A stretch of 64,000 nt of DNA from Paenibacillus sp. E222 (GCF_013401555.1 NZ_CP058552.1:6200001-6264000), one strand, 5' to 3'. Positions 9,148-18,626 are shown, counted from the first letter of the stretch. A program made the numbers and translations. The notes: a model not told the origin generated them from the letters alone.

Positions 9148-9609
9148 CTATTGTCGTAATTCTTCAATAGTTTCTCTCCAGCGTGTAATGGCCCCAGACT
9201 CGTCTTTTAATTGAAATGTTATTCCTGAAGTAATCTCCGCATAGGGTGCATGATCTACTCGAACGTTTAACACTTGAGCCTCGAAACGATCTCTTGGATG
9301 AACAGCTTCCATGAGTTGTGGCAGTGACGTGACACCCAGACGAATAGATAACAAGCTTTGCTGATGGACAGCAATCAAGGTAGCCTTGCCTGTTCGGCTC
9401 ATATTCATACTTGTCTGCGTTTCCGGCCATAAAGCCAGTCTCAGCAGGTTTGGCGTGACCGCAATAACTTCCCCCATACTGATCATCGCCTGATGTGGCC
9501 AACCAGCTTCGGACACCGTCAGCAATTGCATCGCTTCGTGCTGCTTCTGCTCCAGATCCTGTCCATTGAACCACTGCATCCATTCAGGGCCAAGCTGTGT
9601 TAAATTCAT
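9148..9609 (-). CDS. Pyridoxamine 5'-phosphate oxidase-like flavin-binding fold protein
   Basis: The 153-residue protein has the split-barrel layout of small PNPOx-like proteins: TVSEAGWPHQAMISMGEV near residues 31-48, then LLRLALWPETQTSMNM and RTGKATLIAVHQQ. Members bind FMN, F420 or heme, and the cofactor cannot be decided here. The start ATG is preceded by a moderate GAGGTAG site. It lies downstream of the exporter-family gene but is separated from it by two stem-loops, so it probably has its own promoter. A specific reaction cannot be assigned. Confidence 0.7.
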   Translation of the reverse strand: MNLTQLGPEWMQWFNGQDLEQKQHEAMQLLTVSEAGWPHQAMISMGEVIAVTPNLLRLALWPETQTSMNMSRTGKATLIAVHQQSLLSIRLGVTSLPQLMEAVHPRDRFEAQVLNVRVDHAPYAEITSGITFQLKDESGAITRWRETIEELRQ

Positions 9610-9661
9610 ACGTATCTACCTCGGTTCGATTGAGTTGGTTGCGCAAGGTTTGTGCTATGTA

Positions 9662-9690
9662 TGCAAAACAACCCGGACACGCTGTCCGGG
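9662..9690 (-). terminator. Terminator after ArAE-family gene
   Basis: On the minus strand the perfect stem CCCGGACA/TGTCCGGG with loop GCG is followed by TTGTTTTGC. Confidence 0.75.
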
Positions 9691-9695
9691 CTGGT

Positions 9696-9725
9696 TGTGG
9701 TTTCATTGTATATGATGAAACCACA
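9696..9725. repeat. Inverted repeat (stem-loop) before the terminator
   Basis: TGTGGTTTCAT and ATGAAACCACA form a perfect 11-base inverted repeat with an eight-base loop. It lies directly upstream (minus-strand sense) of the GC-rich terminator hairpin, so the transcript end carries two tandem hairpins, which may protect it from 3' exonucleases. Confidence 0.75.
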
Positions 9726-9749
9726 TCACCGCAAACTGTACTACCATGT

Positions 9750-10817
9750 TTACGGCCATTTTAGCCAATTCAGAATTTTATCCTGGGACTCCTTGTCTTC
9801 ACTGGCACTATGAACATGCTCGGCAAGCCGGTTCAATCGTTCCAGCTGATAGCCATAATCATAGATCGCAGCGGCCACGATGGACAATCTCAGCATCCCT
9901 TCCTGATCGATATCAAACTGGGAAATGGCCTGCTCCATGAAACGATCATTATCCAAAATGAACTGTGCCGCCTCTTCCCCGTTTGGTTTCAGCTTATCCT
10001 CGAATTTGAGCAGCGCATGTTCATGGAATTTGATGACAAGCTCCAGATGTGTATCAAAGAACTGATCCATTTCCGGTGTTCGCTGTGCCTGGAAATAATG
10101 GCGTTCTACCGAATCCAGCACATCGAATCCTTTTTGCAGACTCAGCAGCATCTGTTTGTACACGACCATCTGCCGCGTCTCGCTGAATTTGGAACGTTTC
10201 ATCTTCTTCTGCTCTTCTTCAAACAAATTATATTTATCTGACAAAGATTTAATGGAACCGCCCAGATTATTTTTCTCATCCCGGAACACCACTTCCTTGA
10301 TCTCATCCGAGATGGATGTCCGCAGCAGCAGTGACATGCCACTGAACACACTCTGGATCTGCTTTACGAACTGAATCTTCGGCTTGGGTGGAAATACCGT
10401 AATGTTGATAAGAAATGCAGATACAATGCCGACAAGTGTCAGCAGGAAACGGTTTAATGCAAAATGCCAGTCACCCGACGCTTCCATAATCGATACAACG
10501 GTTACCAGCGTCAGGCCGACCGTTTCACCCATATTCAATTTAAGACAAATCATAATAACCAGCACAATAATTAACCCGACGGCGATGGGCTCATTGGACA
10601 GCACCATGCCTCCCAGCAGGGCCACAATTGCCCCAAGTGTGGTGGTCTGCAGCTGATCCAGGAAATACTTCCAGGAACGATAAATGGATGGCTGCATCGC
10701 AAAGATGGCCGCGATTGCGGCGGGAACGGGAGATTGCGGGTTCAGGAACATGCTGCTAAGGTACAGGGCCAGCGTGACCGCAATCCCTGTCTTAAGTACA
10801 CGTGCACCAAATGACAT
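9750..10817 (-). CDS. Aromatic acid exporter family membrane protein (ArAE_1, YqjA/YgaE-like)
   Basis: The 355-residue protein has about five or six membrane helices in residues 5-150, including VTLALYLSSMF, AIVALLGGMVL and GLIIVLVIMICL. A charged cytoplasmic domain of about 200 residues follows, rich in helices, as in ArAE_1 plus ArAE_1_C proteins of bacilli. By family analogy it could export aromatic acids or other amphipathic anions, but no member of this bacillar branch has a substrate I can name. The ribosome site is GAGGAGGGG. A Fur-box-like sequence lies 40-54 bases upstream of the start. Confidence 0.8.
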   Translation of the reverse strand: MSFGARVLKTGIAVTLALYLSSMFLNPQSPVPAAIAAIFAMQPSIYRSWKYFLDQLQTTTLGAIVALLGGMVLSNEPIAVGLIIVLVIMICLKLNMGETVGLTLVTVVSIMEASGDWHFALNRFLLTLVGIVSAFLINITVFPPKPKIQFVKQIQSVFSGMSLLLRTSISDEIKEVVFRDEKNNLGGSIKSLSDKYNLFEEEQKKMKRSKFSETRQMVVYKQMLLSLQKGFDVLDSVERHYFQAQRTPEMDQFFDTHLELVIKFHEHALLKFEDKLKPNGEEAAQFILDNDRFMEQAISQFDIDQEGMLRLSIVAAAIYDYGYQLERLNRLAEHVHSASEDKESQDKILNWLKWP

Positions 10818-10856
10818 GGTGACCCCTCCTCTTTTTCGGAACGGATTTCATTCGTT

Positions 10857-10871
10857 GGATGATCATTATCA
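10857..10871 (-). promoter_or_regulatory. Fur-box-like sequence upstream of the ArAE-family gene
   Basis: On the minus strand TGATAATGATCATCC matches the 7-1-7 Fur motif TGATAATNATTATCA at 12 of 14 defined positions. Read on the plus strand, GATGATCATTATCATTATT (10858-10876) matches the classical 19-base Fur box at 15 positions. Its distance from the start codon suits an operator. Confidence 0.4.
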
Positions 10872-11004
10872 TTATTACCCCATATTTCTTTTTTTGCCCG
10901 AATCAATTCAGGAGAACGATTTATTGTATCATGGAAGCCTTTGGGTTACCATGCCCTGTATCCTGTTGGTGAGTTAGATCCCCTGTTACTTCTATGTATA
11001 CACA

Positions 11005-11044
11005 ACAATACCCCACACTCCACTTTCGGAAGTAGGGGTATTGT
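11005..11044. repeat. Long stem-loop between HD-domain gene and ArAE-family gene
   Basis: ACAATACCCC and GGGGTATTGT form a perfect ten-base inverted repeat. A second short helix, CACTT/AAGT around TCGG, can form inside the loop. It lies just after the HD gene stop on the minus strand. There is no long T tract, so its use as terminator is uncertain. Confidence 0.65.
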
Positions 11045-11067
11045 AGGTTTAACTCAAACGGAGAAAG

Positions 11068-11793
11068 TTATGAGAACCTTCCTTCCCATTCACGCTTAAA
11101 TTGCTCCACGAACTGTACCATAAAGTCATGACGCTGCTCTGCCAGTTCCTTACCATAGGACGTGTTCATGAGATCTTTTAGCTTAAACAGCTTTTCGTAA
11201 AAGTGATTGATCGTTGTACTGCGTCCATTCCGATATTCCTCCCGCGTCATCTGCTCTCGTGGCGGCAGGGCGGGATCATACATCTCACGGCCTCTCGCAC
11301 CGGCAAAAGCAAACGTACGCGCAATACCAATGGCGCCCAGCGCATCCAGGCGATCCGCATCCTGCACCACCTGGGCTTCCAGGGATGAGACGGGAGGGCG
11401 CTGTCCTCCTGCATAGGAAATGGAACTAATGATGTGTACCACAGCTTCCCGTGTGCCCGCTTCCAGCGGCTGGGTATCCAGCCAAGCATTCAGCTTCGCC
11501 ATCCCCACTTCCAGACTTTCGTTCAGCTTCTCATCCGGCACATCATGCAATAATGCAGCCAGTTCACAGATGAACGGATCGGCACCCATCCGGTGTGCAA
11601 GCTCGACCGCAAGTGCGGTCACCCGCTCGATATGCGGCCAGTCATGACCATCCGTATGTGCGGCCGCATCTCCCTGTACAAAAGCACGAGCCGCCCGAAG
11701 AATAGCCTCTCCTGTTAACGTTCCATTAACATGATCCTCATGCCCCGATGGTTGCGCACTTTGATTCAGATGTTGAGGGGATTTCTCCTGCAT
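11068..11793 (-). CDS. HD-domain metal-dependent phosphohydrolase (YedJ-like)
   Basis: With the start at ATG 11793 the protein has 241 residues. The frame is open upstream, but this start lies one base after the malic enzyme stop and has GGCGGGG before it, typical of translational coupling. HD-superfamily residues are visible in order: His-Asp-Trp-Pro-His near 50, LLHDVPDEK (His-Asp pair) near 82, and QDADRLDALGAIGIAR near 145, where Asp completes the metal site. Substrates of YedJ-type HD proteins are mostly unknown, with nucleotides or other phosphate esters most likely. Confidence 0.82.
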   Translation of the reverse strand: MQEKSPQHLNQSAQPSGHEDHVNGTLTGEAILRAARAFVQGDAAAHTDGHDWPHIERVTALAVELAHRMGADPFICELAALLHDVPDEKLNESLEVGMAKLNAWLDTQPLEAGTREAVVHIISSISYAGGQRPPVSSLEAQVVQDADRLDALGAIGIARTFAFAGARGREMYDPALPPREQMTREEYRNGRSTTINHFYEKLFKLKDLMNTSYGKELAEQRHDFMVQFVEQFKREWEGRFS

Positions 11794-11794
11794 C

Positions 11795-13234
11795 TTACAC
11801 GTCCCCGCCTTCGCGAGCTTGTTCACGCGGTATACGTCTTGCCACGCCGGTCTTGACCGCTGCTTCAATCACCCGATTGCGCATCGATTTGACGATTTTA
11901 TCGTTAAACACACTCGGAATAATATAATAACGGGTGCGCTCTTCATCCGAAATGGCTGAAGCAATCGCCTGAGCTGCTGCGAGCTTCATCTCTTCATTAA
12001 TCTCACTGGCACGGCAATCCAGAACAGCTCTGAACATACCCGGGAAACACAATACGTTATTGATCTGATTCGGATAATCCGAGCGCCCTGTCGCCATGAC
12101 AGCCACGATATCTTCCACCACAGACGGCATAATCTCCGGTACCGGATTGGCCATGGCAAATACAATCGGGTCGGCGGCCATGGTTTGCACATCTTCCCGG
12201 GTTAACAGATTACCGCGTGACAAGCCGATGAAGACATCTGCTCCGCGAATTACTTCACGAAGTGAACCTGTCTCCAGTTCCGGGTTGGTACGCGCTGCAT
12301 AGTCGCTCCATACTTCATTTTCATAGGTAGCCGTCCGTACCAATGCACCATCACGATCGACCCCGACAACCCGACTTGCTCCCGCGGACAGCAGAATATT
12401 ACTGCATGCCACACCAGCTGCACCGATACCACAGACGACAATTTTTACATCCGTGATGGATTTGCCGACCAGCTTGAGTGCATTGATCAGACCTGCATAC
12501 AACACAACTGCTGTACCATGCTGATCGTCATGAAATACCGGAATGTCCAATTCCTCATTCAAGCGACGCTCAATTTCAAAACAACGTGGTGAGGAAATAT
12601 CCTCCAGATTAATCCCGCCAAATGCTGGTGAGATCGCTTTCACAGTTCGAATGATTTCCTCGGTATCCTGTGTATCCAGGCAGATTGGAAAAGCGTCCAC
12701 TCCTGCAAATTGTTTGAACAACATCGCTTTACCTTCCATGACCGGCATCGCGGCACGTGGTCCAATGTTGCCAAGTCCAAGCACGGCACTGCCATCCGAT
12801 ACTACGGCAACCGTATTCCGCTTGATTGTAAGCGAAAATGCCTTTCCAGGCTCTTCTGATATAGCCGAACATACCCGGGCCACATCCGGTGTATATACAC
12901 GTGACAGATCTTCACGGTTATGAATCGGGACCTTCGGTGTAACCTCAATCTTGCCGCCCAAATGCAGCAGGAACGTCCGGTCCGATACGTTTATGATGGA
13001 TGCCCCTTTAAGCTGACGCACCCCTTCTATAATTTTGCTGTTATCTTGTGCATCCGTTACAGCGACAGTTAAGTCGCGCACACTAACATCCTGATTGGTC
13101 GAAATGACGTCGATGGCGATGATGTCCCCGCCAGCTTCCGAGATGGCCGAGGCCACTTCGCCAAACTTGATATCTTTTGTTGTCATTTCCAGCCGAATAA
13201 TAAAGCTGTTACCGTCTAAATTCCTTTGATTCAT
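11795..13234 (-). CDS. NAD-dependent malic enzyme with N-terminal ACT domain
   Basis: The 479-residue enzyme decarboxylates malate to pyruvate with NAD(P). Residues 1-80 form an ACT-like regulatory domain (RLEMTTKDIKFGEVASAI). The malic N-terminal domain includes YTPDVARVC and the LGNIGPRAAMPVMEGK segment, and the metal/substrate tract is VFHDDQHGTA. The C-terminal Rossmann domain has GIGAAGVA. The start ATG 13234 has GGGAGG seven bases upstream, and an in-frame ATG 36 bases earlier lacks such a site. The ACT domain suggests allosteric control by an amino acid or similar ligand. It is co-transcribed with the HD gene. Confidence 0.92.
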   Translation of the reverse strand: MNQRNLDGNSFIIRLEMTTKDIKFGEVASAISEAGGDIIAIDVISTNQDVSVRDLTVAVTDAQDNSKIIEGVRQLKGASIINVSDRTFLLHLGGKIEVTPKVPIHNREDLSRVYTPDVARVCSAISEEPGKAFSLTIKRNTVAVVSDGSAVLGLGNIGPRAAMPVMEGKAMLFKQFAGVDAFPICLDTQDTEEIIRTVKAISPAFGGINLEDISSPRCFEIERRLNEELDIPVFHDDQHGTAVVLYAGLINALKLVGKSITDVKIVVCGIGAAGVACSNILLSAGASRVVGVDRDGALVRTATYENEVWSDYAARTNPELETGSLREVIRGADVFIGLSRGNLLTREDVQTMAADPIVFAMANPVPEIMPSVVEDIVAVMATGRSDYPNQINNVLCFPGMFRAVLDCRASEINEEMKLAAAQAIASAISDEERTRYYIIPSVFNDKIVKSMRNRVIEAAVKTGVARRIPREQAREGGDV

Positions 13235-13352
13235 TCCAATTCCTCCCAGACTGAAAGTCATGAGTTGCAATGTTACCTGTTTGTCTTCGCTGCGCGGACA
13301 CGTTTATCCTTTATCTTGCCCAGAAAAAGTACTCAGCGTGATATCAATACGA

Positions 13353-13401
13353 CAAAAAGGACCACCCTTTCCGTCTAATCGAGACGTTAAGGGTGACCCT
13401 T
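13353..13401 (-). terminator. Terminator after the galactan operon
   Basis: On the minus strand a long hairpin (AAGGGTCACCCTT ... AAGGGTGGTCCTT outside, CGTCT/AGACG inside) ends in TTTTTGTCG. It lies about 115 bases after the GH42 stop and closes the operon. Confidence 0.8.
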
Positions 13402-13515
13402 CTGCATGCTATATATGTTGAACTAAAGAATATTTACACTTGCCACTCCAATGACAGAACAGCCTTCCGATCGCTGTTATCTCCGCATTTTTCAGCCAAA
13501 TGAGTAACAAATATA

Positions 13516-15588
13516 TTATTTACGCTCAGCCACTCTTTTCAATACCCTGATGTCATATGGCTGCAAATCCAGGCTGCCCTCCACAGCATCATCACTCAGC
13601 AGATCACGATAGGACTGGTTGTCCAGTTCTACTTGCTTCGGCTCCGGTGTGTAGTTCTGCACAAAAACATAATCCGCTGTGCCATCTGTACGGATGTGTG
13701 CCGTAACTCCAGCAGGAAGCTGAGTTTCAAGAGCACGCTCTATACCCAGATCAGTGATTAAACTGCCATAGAAATCATCGTAAAATGGAGCTTTGAAACG
13801 TGTAGCCATATAATAAGCTTTACCCGAACCAAGACGGTTAACGGTCAAAGCAGGCCGTCCGGCATAGAAGTCGGAACGATATGTCGCCAGCGCTTCTGCA
13901 CCTTCCAGATGAATCAGGTCACATAATTCGAAAGCATCATACTCGGCATTCAGTTGAAGTTCGTTGCCTTTCACAGGCACAACCCCATTCAGATCACGGT
14001 CATGCAAGCCGTCAATCTCTTCTGACCAGATCCCCAGCGTCTTGCGAAGCGGTCCAGGGAATCCGCCGAGGAAGCACAGATCATTCTCATTTACGATACC
14101 TGACCAATACGTGGCTACAAATGTACCGCCATTTTCCACAAATCGCTCAATACGTTCGCCGACGCCTTCACGAACCAGATAGAGCATAGGTGCGATGAGC
14201 AGCTTGTAATTGGAGAGATCAGCATCCATGTCGATGACGTCTACAGGCACACCCTTTTTCCAAAAGGCATCATAATGCCATTCTACCGTCTGCTCGTACT
14301 TCACTCCGATGTTACGCGGCCCTTGGGAATCCTTCACTGCCCAGCGGTTTTCCCAGTCGAAGATGATAGCAACCTCGGCCGGAACGGACGTGCCAACCAC
14401 CGCCTGCATTCCTTCCAGTGCCGTTCCTACGTCAGTAACATCCTGGAACACACGGGTATGTTCATGCCCAACATGGTCCACAACCGCTCCATGAAGCTTT
14501 TCACTGGAACCCCGACTCTTTCTCCACTGGAAGTACTGTACACTGTCCGAGCCGTGCGCTACAGCTTGCAGAGATGCCAGCAGATGCATGCCCGGACGTT
14601 TCAATTTGCTGGTATCTTGCCAGTTGGTTGAGCTTGGTGTGCTCTCCATTAATAGAAACGGCTGCCCACCCTTGATGGAACGAACAATATCATGCATCAT
14701 GGCAATTCGGGATGCCAGCGTATCTTCTTCATCCGCATCATGCCATGTCGGATAACTGTCCCATGACAGGAAATCCAGAATGTCAGCGAACTTCCAGTAG
14801 TTCAATCCTTCATAAAATTCCATCAGGTTAGTCGTTACCGGCAGATCGGGATTTTTGGCCTTCAGCGGTTTCGTTTCGTGCACGATAAAATCAGCAGTCT
14901 GATCTGTGACAAACCTGCGCCAGTCCAGATTCATCGCATGGACCTGTGTCTCTCCGTGCGGGGCAGGAGACTCCACTTGACTCCAGTCTGTCACGGTATG
15001 ACTCCAGAATGTTGTCCACCAGGAGTGATTCAACTCGTCCAGAGTGCCGTATTTGTTTTTCACCCAGCCGCGAAAAGCGTCCTGGCAATAATCACAGTGG
15101 CAATCCCCGCCGAATTCATTGGAAATGTGCCAGCCAATGACTGCGGGATGATCCGAGTAACGTTCTGCAAGTTTGGTGTTGATTGCCGTAACCTTCTCCC
15201 GGTATACCGGGGATGTATAACAATGGTTGTGACGGAAGCCATGCAGGTTACGCACCCGATTGGCCCCAACACGCAGCACTTCGGGATACTTGGCCGACAT
15301 CCAGGCAGGTCTTGCACCGCTTGGGGTAGCCAGGAATGCATAGATTCCATTGGCAGCAAAACGATCCAGTACTTGATCCAGCCACTCAAACGTGTACACG
15401 CCTTCCTCCGGTTCAAGGGATACCCATGAAAAGATGCCAATGGACATCACATTACATTTTGCCAACTTCATCAGGCGGATATCTTCTTCAAGGACTTCAG
15501 GATAGCGGAGCCATTGCTCCGGGTTATAGTCTGCACCATGTAACATATGAGGTGCTTTGGAGCTTACCGGTGGATATTTGTATGTCAT
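13516..15588 (-). CDS. Beta-galactosidase, glycoside hydrolase family 42
   Basis: The 690-residue enzyme hydrolyses terminal beta-galactosides. Visible features: TIM barrel with acid/base Glu158 in HISNEFGG, nucleophile Glu315 in FLLMEST, and the zinc-cluster cysteines Cys123, Cys163, Cys165 and Cys168 known from GH42. The trimerisation and C-terminal beta domains follow, and the length is normal. No signal peptide, so it acts in the cytoplasm. The start follows AAGGAG. It is the last gene of the operon, 35 bases after GH53, and should trim imported galacto-oligosaccharides to galactose. GanA of B. subtilis is the functional analogue. Confidence 0.95.
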   Translation of the reverse strand: MTYKYPPVSSKAPHMLHGADYNPEQWLRYPEVLEEDIRLMKLAKCNVMSIGIFSWVSLEPEEGVYTFEWLDQVLDRFAANGIYAFLATPSGARPAWMSAKYPEVLRVGANRVRNLHGFRHNHCYTSPVYREKVTAINTKLAERYSDHPAVIGWHISNEFGGDCHCDYCQDAFRGWVKNKYGTLDELNHSWWTTFWSHTVTDWSQVESPAPHGETQVHAMNLDWRRFVTDQTADFIVHETKPLKAKNPDLPVTTNLMEFYEGLNYWKFADILDFLSWDSYPTWHDADEEDTLASRIAMMHDIVRSIKGGQPFLLMESTPSSTNWQDTSKLKRPGMHLLASLQAVAHGSDSVQYFQWRKSRGSSEKLHGAVVDHVGHEHTRVFQDVTDVGTALEGMQAVVGTSVPAEVAIIFDWENRWAVKDSQGPRNIGVKYEQTVEWHYDAFWKKGVPVDVIDMDADLSNYKLLIAPMLYLVREGVGERIERFVENGGTFVATYWSGIVNENDLCFLGGFPGPLRKTLGIWSEEIDGLHDRDLNGVVPVKGNELQLNAEYDAFELCDLIHLEGAEALATYRSDFYAGRPALTVNRLGSGKAYYMATRFKAPFYDDFYGSLITDLGIERALETQLPAGVTAHIRTDGTADYVFVQNYTPEPKQVELDNQSYRDLLSDDAVEGSLDLQPYDIRVLKRVAERK

Positions 15589-15623
15589 GCTGACAACTCC
15601 TTATTCATTTCATTTTGAATCAT

Positions 15624-16733
15624 CTATTTGATTAATGCAGCACTCGGCTGCTCATCCAATGCAGTGTCATTTTCCTCTCCAGCCTTCAGTGCTGAAAACG
15701 ATTGCAACTTCTGTCCCTTGAAGTCAAACATCGTCAGGTTGCCCCAGTTATTCGGATGTCCAACAGACCACTCTTCCTTGCTAGGAATCCAGGCAGGCTC
15801 CCAGTAATAGAAACCCGCTCCGAGACCGCCCGGAACTTCACGAATAATCTGCAGTAGATCCTTCAGATAACGTGTCTGTCCTTCTACACTTGCCGGATAC
15901 CCGGGCAGCAGCAGTTCTTCCTGATTCAGAATCCACTCGTGGCCTTCAGGCTGCTCCAATGTCCAAGGATAAGCGGTTTCAACCACATTGATGGGTTTGC
16001 CGTAGCGTTTAGCCAGGTCATGCAGATTATCCCGCAGTGCATCCAGTGTTCCATGCCACCAAGGGTAATACGAGAGCCCAATGACATCGAACTCCACACC
16101 AAGCGCTTCAAATCGATCATAGAACTTGCGGCTCTCCGCATTATCACCACCGCGGTCTATATGGATCATGATCTTGATGTCAGGATCGATGGATTTAACC
16201 GCAGCGATGCCATACTTCACAAGTCCAGCAAAACGCTCCCACTGTTCATCAGTATCATGCTCTTCCCCACCAACACGCCCTTCATCCCATAACATGCCAG
16301 GTGTAATCTCATTTCCCACCTGCACCATGTCTGGCAAAGCCTCATGTTCCTTGAGTGTCCTCAGTACGTCTGCCGTATAGGTACATACCTCACGTTGCAG
16401 TTCCTCATAGGACAGCTTCTCCCACGCCTTTGGCTTCCATTGATTGGCTGGATCAGCCCAGCGATCCGAATAATGAAAGTCCAGCAAAAATTGCAGGCCT
16501 TGTTCCTTGATCCGTTTGGCTACCGCTACCGTCCGCTCCAGATTACAGAATCCGCCTACAGGATCATTCCAGATTCGCAACCGAATTGCATTGGCATCAC
16601 CCAGCTTGAGAATGGTCAGCAAGTCCTCCTGCTGCCCATGCTCATCACGATAGCTCCCACCATGCTGCTCAATTTCATCCATAAATGACACATCCATTCC
16701 AAGAATGAATGCCTCTTCCTTTAAATTGCTCAC
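15624..16733 (-). CDS. Endo-beta-1,4-galactanase, GH53, without signal peptide
   Basis: The 369-residue protein matches GH53 along its barrel: GMDVSFMDEIE at the first strand, RLRIWNDP, DFHYSDRWADP, acid/base Glu142 in QVGNEITPGMLW and nucleophile Glu252 in VVETAYPW. GH53 enzymes cut beta-1,4-galactan and type I arabinogalactan. Family members are usually secreted, but this one starts directly with a charged segment after a GTG start (GGAGG eight bases before), so it appears cytoplasmic. It lies between permease and GH42 genes with short gaps. It would cut imported longer oligosaccharides. Confidence 0.93.
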   Translation of the reverse strand: MSNLKEEAFILGMDVSFMDEIEQHGGSYRDEHGQQEDLLTILKLGDANAIRLRIWNDPVGGFCNLERTVAVAKRIKEQGLQFLLDFHYSDRWADPANQWKPKAWEKLSYEELQREVCTYTADVLRTLKEHEALPDMVQVGNEITPGMLWDEGRVGGEEHDTDEQWERFAGLVKYGIAAVKSIDPDIKIMIHIDRGGDNAESRKFYDRFEALGVEFDVIGLSYYPWWHGTLDALRDNLHDLAKRYGKPINVVETAYPWTLEQPEGHEWILNQEELLLPGYPASVEGQTRYLKDLLQIIREVPGGLGAGFYYWEPAWIPSKEEWSVGHPNNWGNLTMFDFKGQKLQSFSALKAGEENDTALDEQPSAALIK

Positions 16734-16765
16734 TTTATCAACCTCCGTTTAATTTAGATGCAGGC

Positions 16766-17644
16766 TCAGCCTTTAACCGAACCCAAGGTCATACCTTTGA
16801 CAAAGAAGCGCTGCAGGAATGGATACACAATGAGGATTGGCGCACTTCCAATAAAAATCTGTGCCGCTCTTACTGTGGTTTGAGAAATGGTCTCCATCTC
16901 TTTCGGGTTCATGGCCATCGTACTCATATCACGTTTGATAATTACGGTCTGCATGAAAGTAGCCAGTGGATAATCCTTGGCATTGTTCATATAGAGCAAT
17001 CCGTCAAACCATGAGTTCCAGTGAAACACCATGCTGAACAGTGCAATGGTTGCGATCGATGGCATGGAAATCGGCAGGAAAATACTGAACAACGTTCTGA
17101 AGTGATTGGCTCCATCCATCAGCGCCGCTTCCTCAAGCTCTTTCGGAATACCCCGGAAGAAGTTTAGCATCAGAATAACGAGGAAGGTGTTAACAGCTCC
17201 CGGCAGTACCAACACCCAGAAGGAATCCATCAGGCCGATCTTCTGGATGACCATATAGAAGGGAACGAGTCCCCCATTGAAGATCATACTAAAAACAAAA
17301 ATCCATGAATAGACGGTTCTACCTTTAAATTCATTATTTTCTTTCGACAACGGATACGCCGCCAAAAAGGTAATCAGCAACGTAATTCCCGTACCAATAA
17401 CTGTCCGCAGCAAGGAAATCCAGAGGGAGTTTAGGAAAATCGGATTATTCATCGTTTTTTTGTATGCTTCCAGTGAGAACCCTACCGGCCAGAGGCTGAC
17501 GAGGTTGGCATCTGCTGCAGCCTTGTTACTGAAGGATACAGCCAGGACATGAATCATCGGTACAATACACATAATAGCAACCAAAATGAGAAAACAAATA
17601 TTGATGACGTTGAACACGCGATAAGGCGTTGATTTATGATACAT
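16766..17644 (-). CDS. CUT1-type sugar ABC transporter permease (LplC/YtcP-like)
   Basis: The 292-residue membrane protein has six predicted helices and the cytoplasmic loop EEAALMDGAN that docks the ATPase. The C-terminal FFVKGMTLGSVKG is typical of the LplC branch. Ribosome site AAGAAGGG. It forms the channel with the permease at 17674 and the lipoprotein at 18813. The galactan hydrolases downstream indicate galacto-oligosaccharides as substrate (inferred). Confidence 0.92.
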   Translation of the reverse strand: MYHKSTPYRVFNVINICFLILVAIMCIVPMIHVLAVSFSNKAAADANLVSLWPVGFSLEAYKKTMNNPIFLNSLWISLLRTVIGTGITLLITFLAAYPLSKENNEFKGRTVYSWIFVFSMIFNGGLVPFYMVIQKIGLMDSFWVLVLPGAVNTFLVILMLNFFRGIPKELEEAALMDGANHFRTLFSIFLPISMPSIATIALFSMVFHWNSWFDGLLYMNNAKDYPLATFMQTVIIKRDMSTMAMNPKEMETISQTTVRAAQIFIGSAPILIVYPFLQRFFVKGMTLGSVKG

Positions 17645-17673
17645 CGTGGTCCCTTCTTTCTCCGTTCATTCGA

Positions 17674-18564
17674 TTAGAATATGCGATATCCGGCGTATTT
17701 TTTGGCTAAGCTGTATGATACAAGGATCAAGACCATGCTGATGACCGATTTAAATAATCCAATTGCGGTCGCGAAGCCCATCTCTCCATTTTCCAGCGCC
17801 GAGCGATAAACGAATGTATCAATAATGTCGCCCGTTTGATATACGAGTGGGTTGTACAGATTGAAAATCTGATCAAACCCAGCGTTAAGCACGTTGCCCA
17901 GCGCCAGTGTTCCAACCACCATCAGCATCGGTACAAGAGACGGGATGGTAATATGCAGCGTCTGCTTCCAACGACCCGCTCCATCTATCTCTGCTGCTTC
18001 ATACAGCGCCGGGTTAATGCCGGCAAGGGCAGCCAAAAAGACAATCATGTTATAGCCGAATTCCTTCCACACATCCGTTAGAATGATCGTTGGTCGGAAC
18101 CAGCTGTTATCTCCAAGGAAGAAATATGGCCCAAGTCCGAATGTCCCGAGTACCCGGTTCACCAGTCCTCCGGTGGATAACAGATCAATCAGTATTCCGC
18201 CCAGGATGACCCAAGACAAGAAGTGAGGCAGATACACCAAGGTTTGGATCGTTCGCTGGATCGCCATCTTGCGAACCTCATTGAGCAGAATCGCGAAGAC
18301 AAACGGGACAAACAAGTTAAAGATGAGTTTGAGCACAGCAATGATCAGTGTATTCCAAATGACTTGCAGGCTGTCCTCGCGTTCAAACAAATATCTAAAA
18401 TTATCAAGCCCGACCCACTCCGAGCCGCTGATGCCGAGCCATGGTTTGTAGTTCTGAAATGCCATAACAATTCCGCCCATAGGTACATAACTGAATATAA
18501 TCAGAAAGATGATGGCTGGCAGCAGCATTACGTGGAATGGCCAAGTTCGTTTTAAAGTTCTCAT
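17674..18564 (-). CDS. CUT1-type sugar ABC transporter permease (LplB-like)
   Basis: The 296-residue protein begins with a short Arg/Lys segment and a membrane helix followed by the PMGGIVMAFQNYKPW tract typical of LplB-like permeases. The coupling loop YEAAEIDGAG is present. Ribosome site AGGGGGAG. It is the first permease after the lipoprotein gene but is separated from it by 248 bases containing a terminator and a cre-like site, so its expression may differ from that of the lipoprotein. Confidence 0.92.
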   Translation of the reverse strand: MRTLKRTWPFHVMLLPAIIFLIIFSYVPMGGIVMAFQNYKPWLGISGSEWVGLDNFRYLFEREDSLQVIWNTLIIAVLKLIFNLFVPFVFAILLNEVRKMAIQRTIQTLVYLPHFLSWVILGGILIDLLSTGGLVNRVLGTFGLGPYFFLGDNSWFRPTIILTDVWKEFGYNMIVFLAALAGINPALYEAAEIDGAGRWKQTLHITIPSLVPMLMVVGTLALGNVLNAGFDQIFNLYNPLVYQTGDIIDTFVYRSALENGEMGFATAIGLFKSVISMVLILVSYSLAKKYAGYRIF

Positions 18565-18626
18565 GATTGCTCCCCCTGTAATTCTTCCTACTCAAGTGCT
18601 CCCTGAGTGGCTTATACTGCGATTAT

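Noticed and set aside
9011..9214. 67-codon plus-strand frame behind the helD-divergent promoter
   Set aside because: No ribosome site before the ATG and the frame runs through the terminator-like hairpin into the opposite gene; a noncoding RNA fits better.
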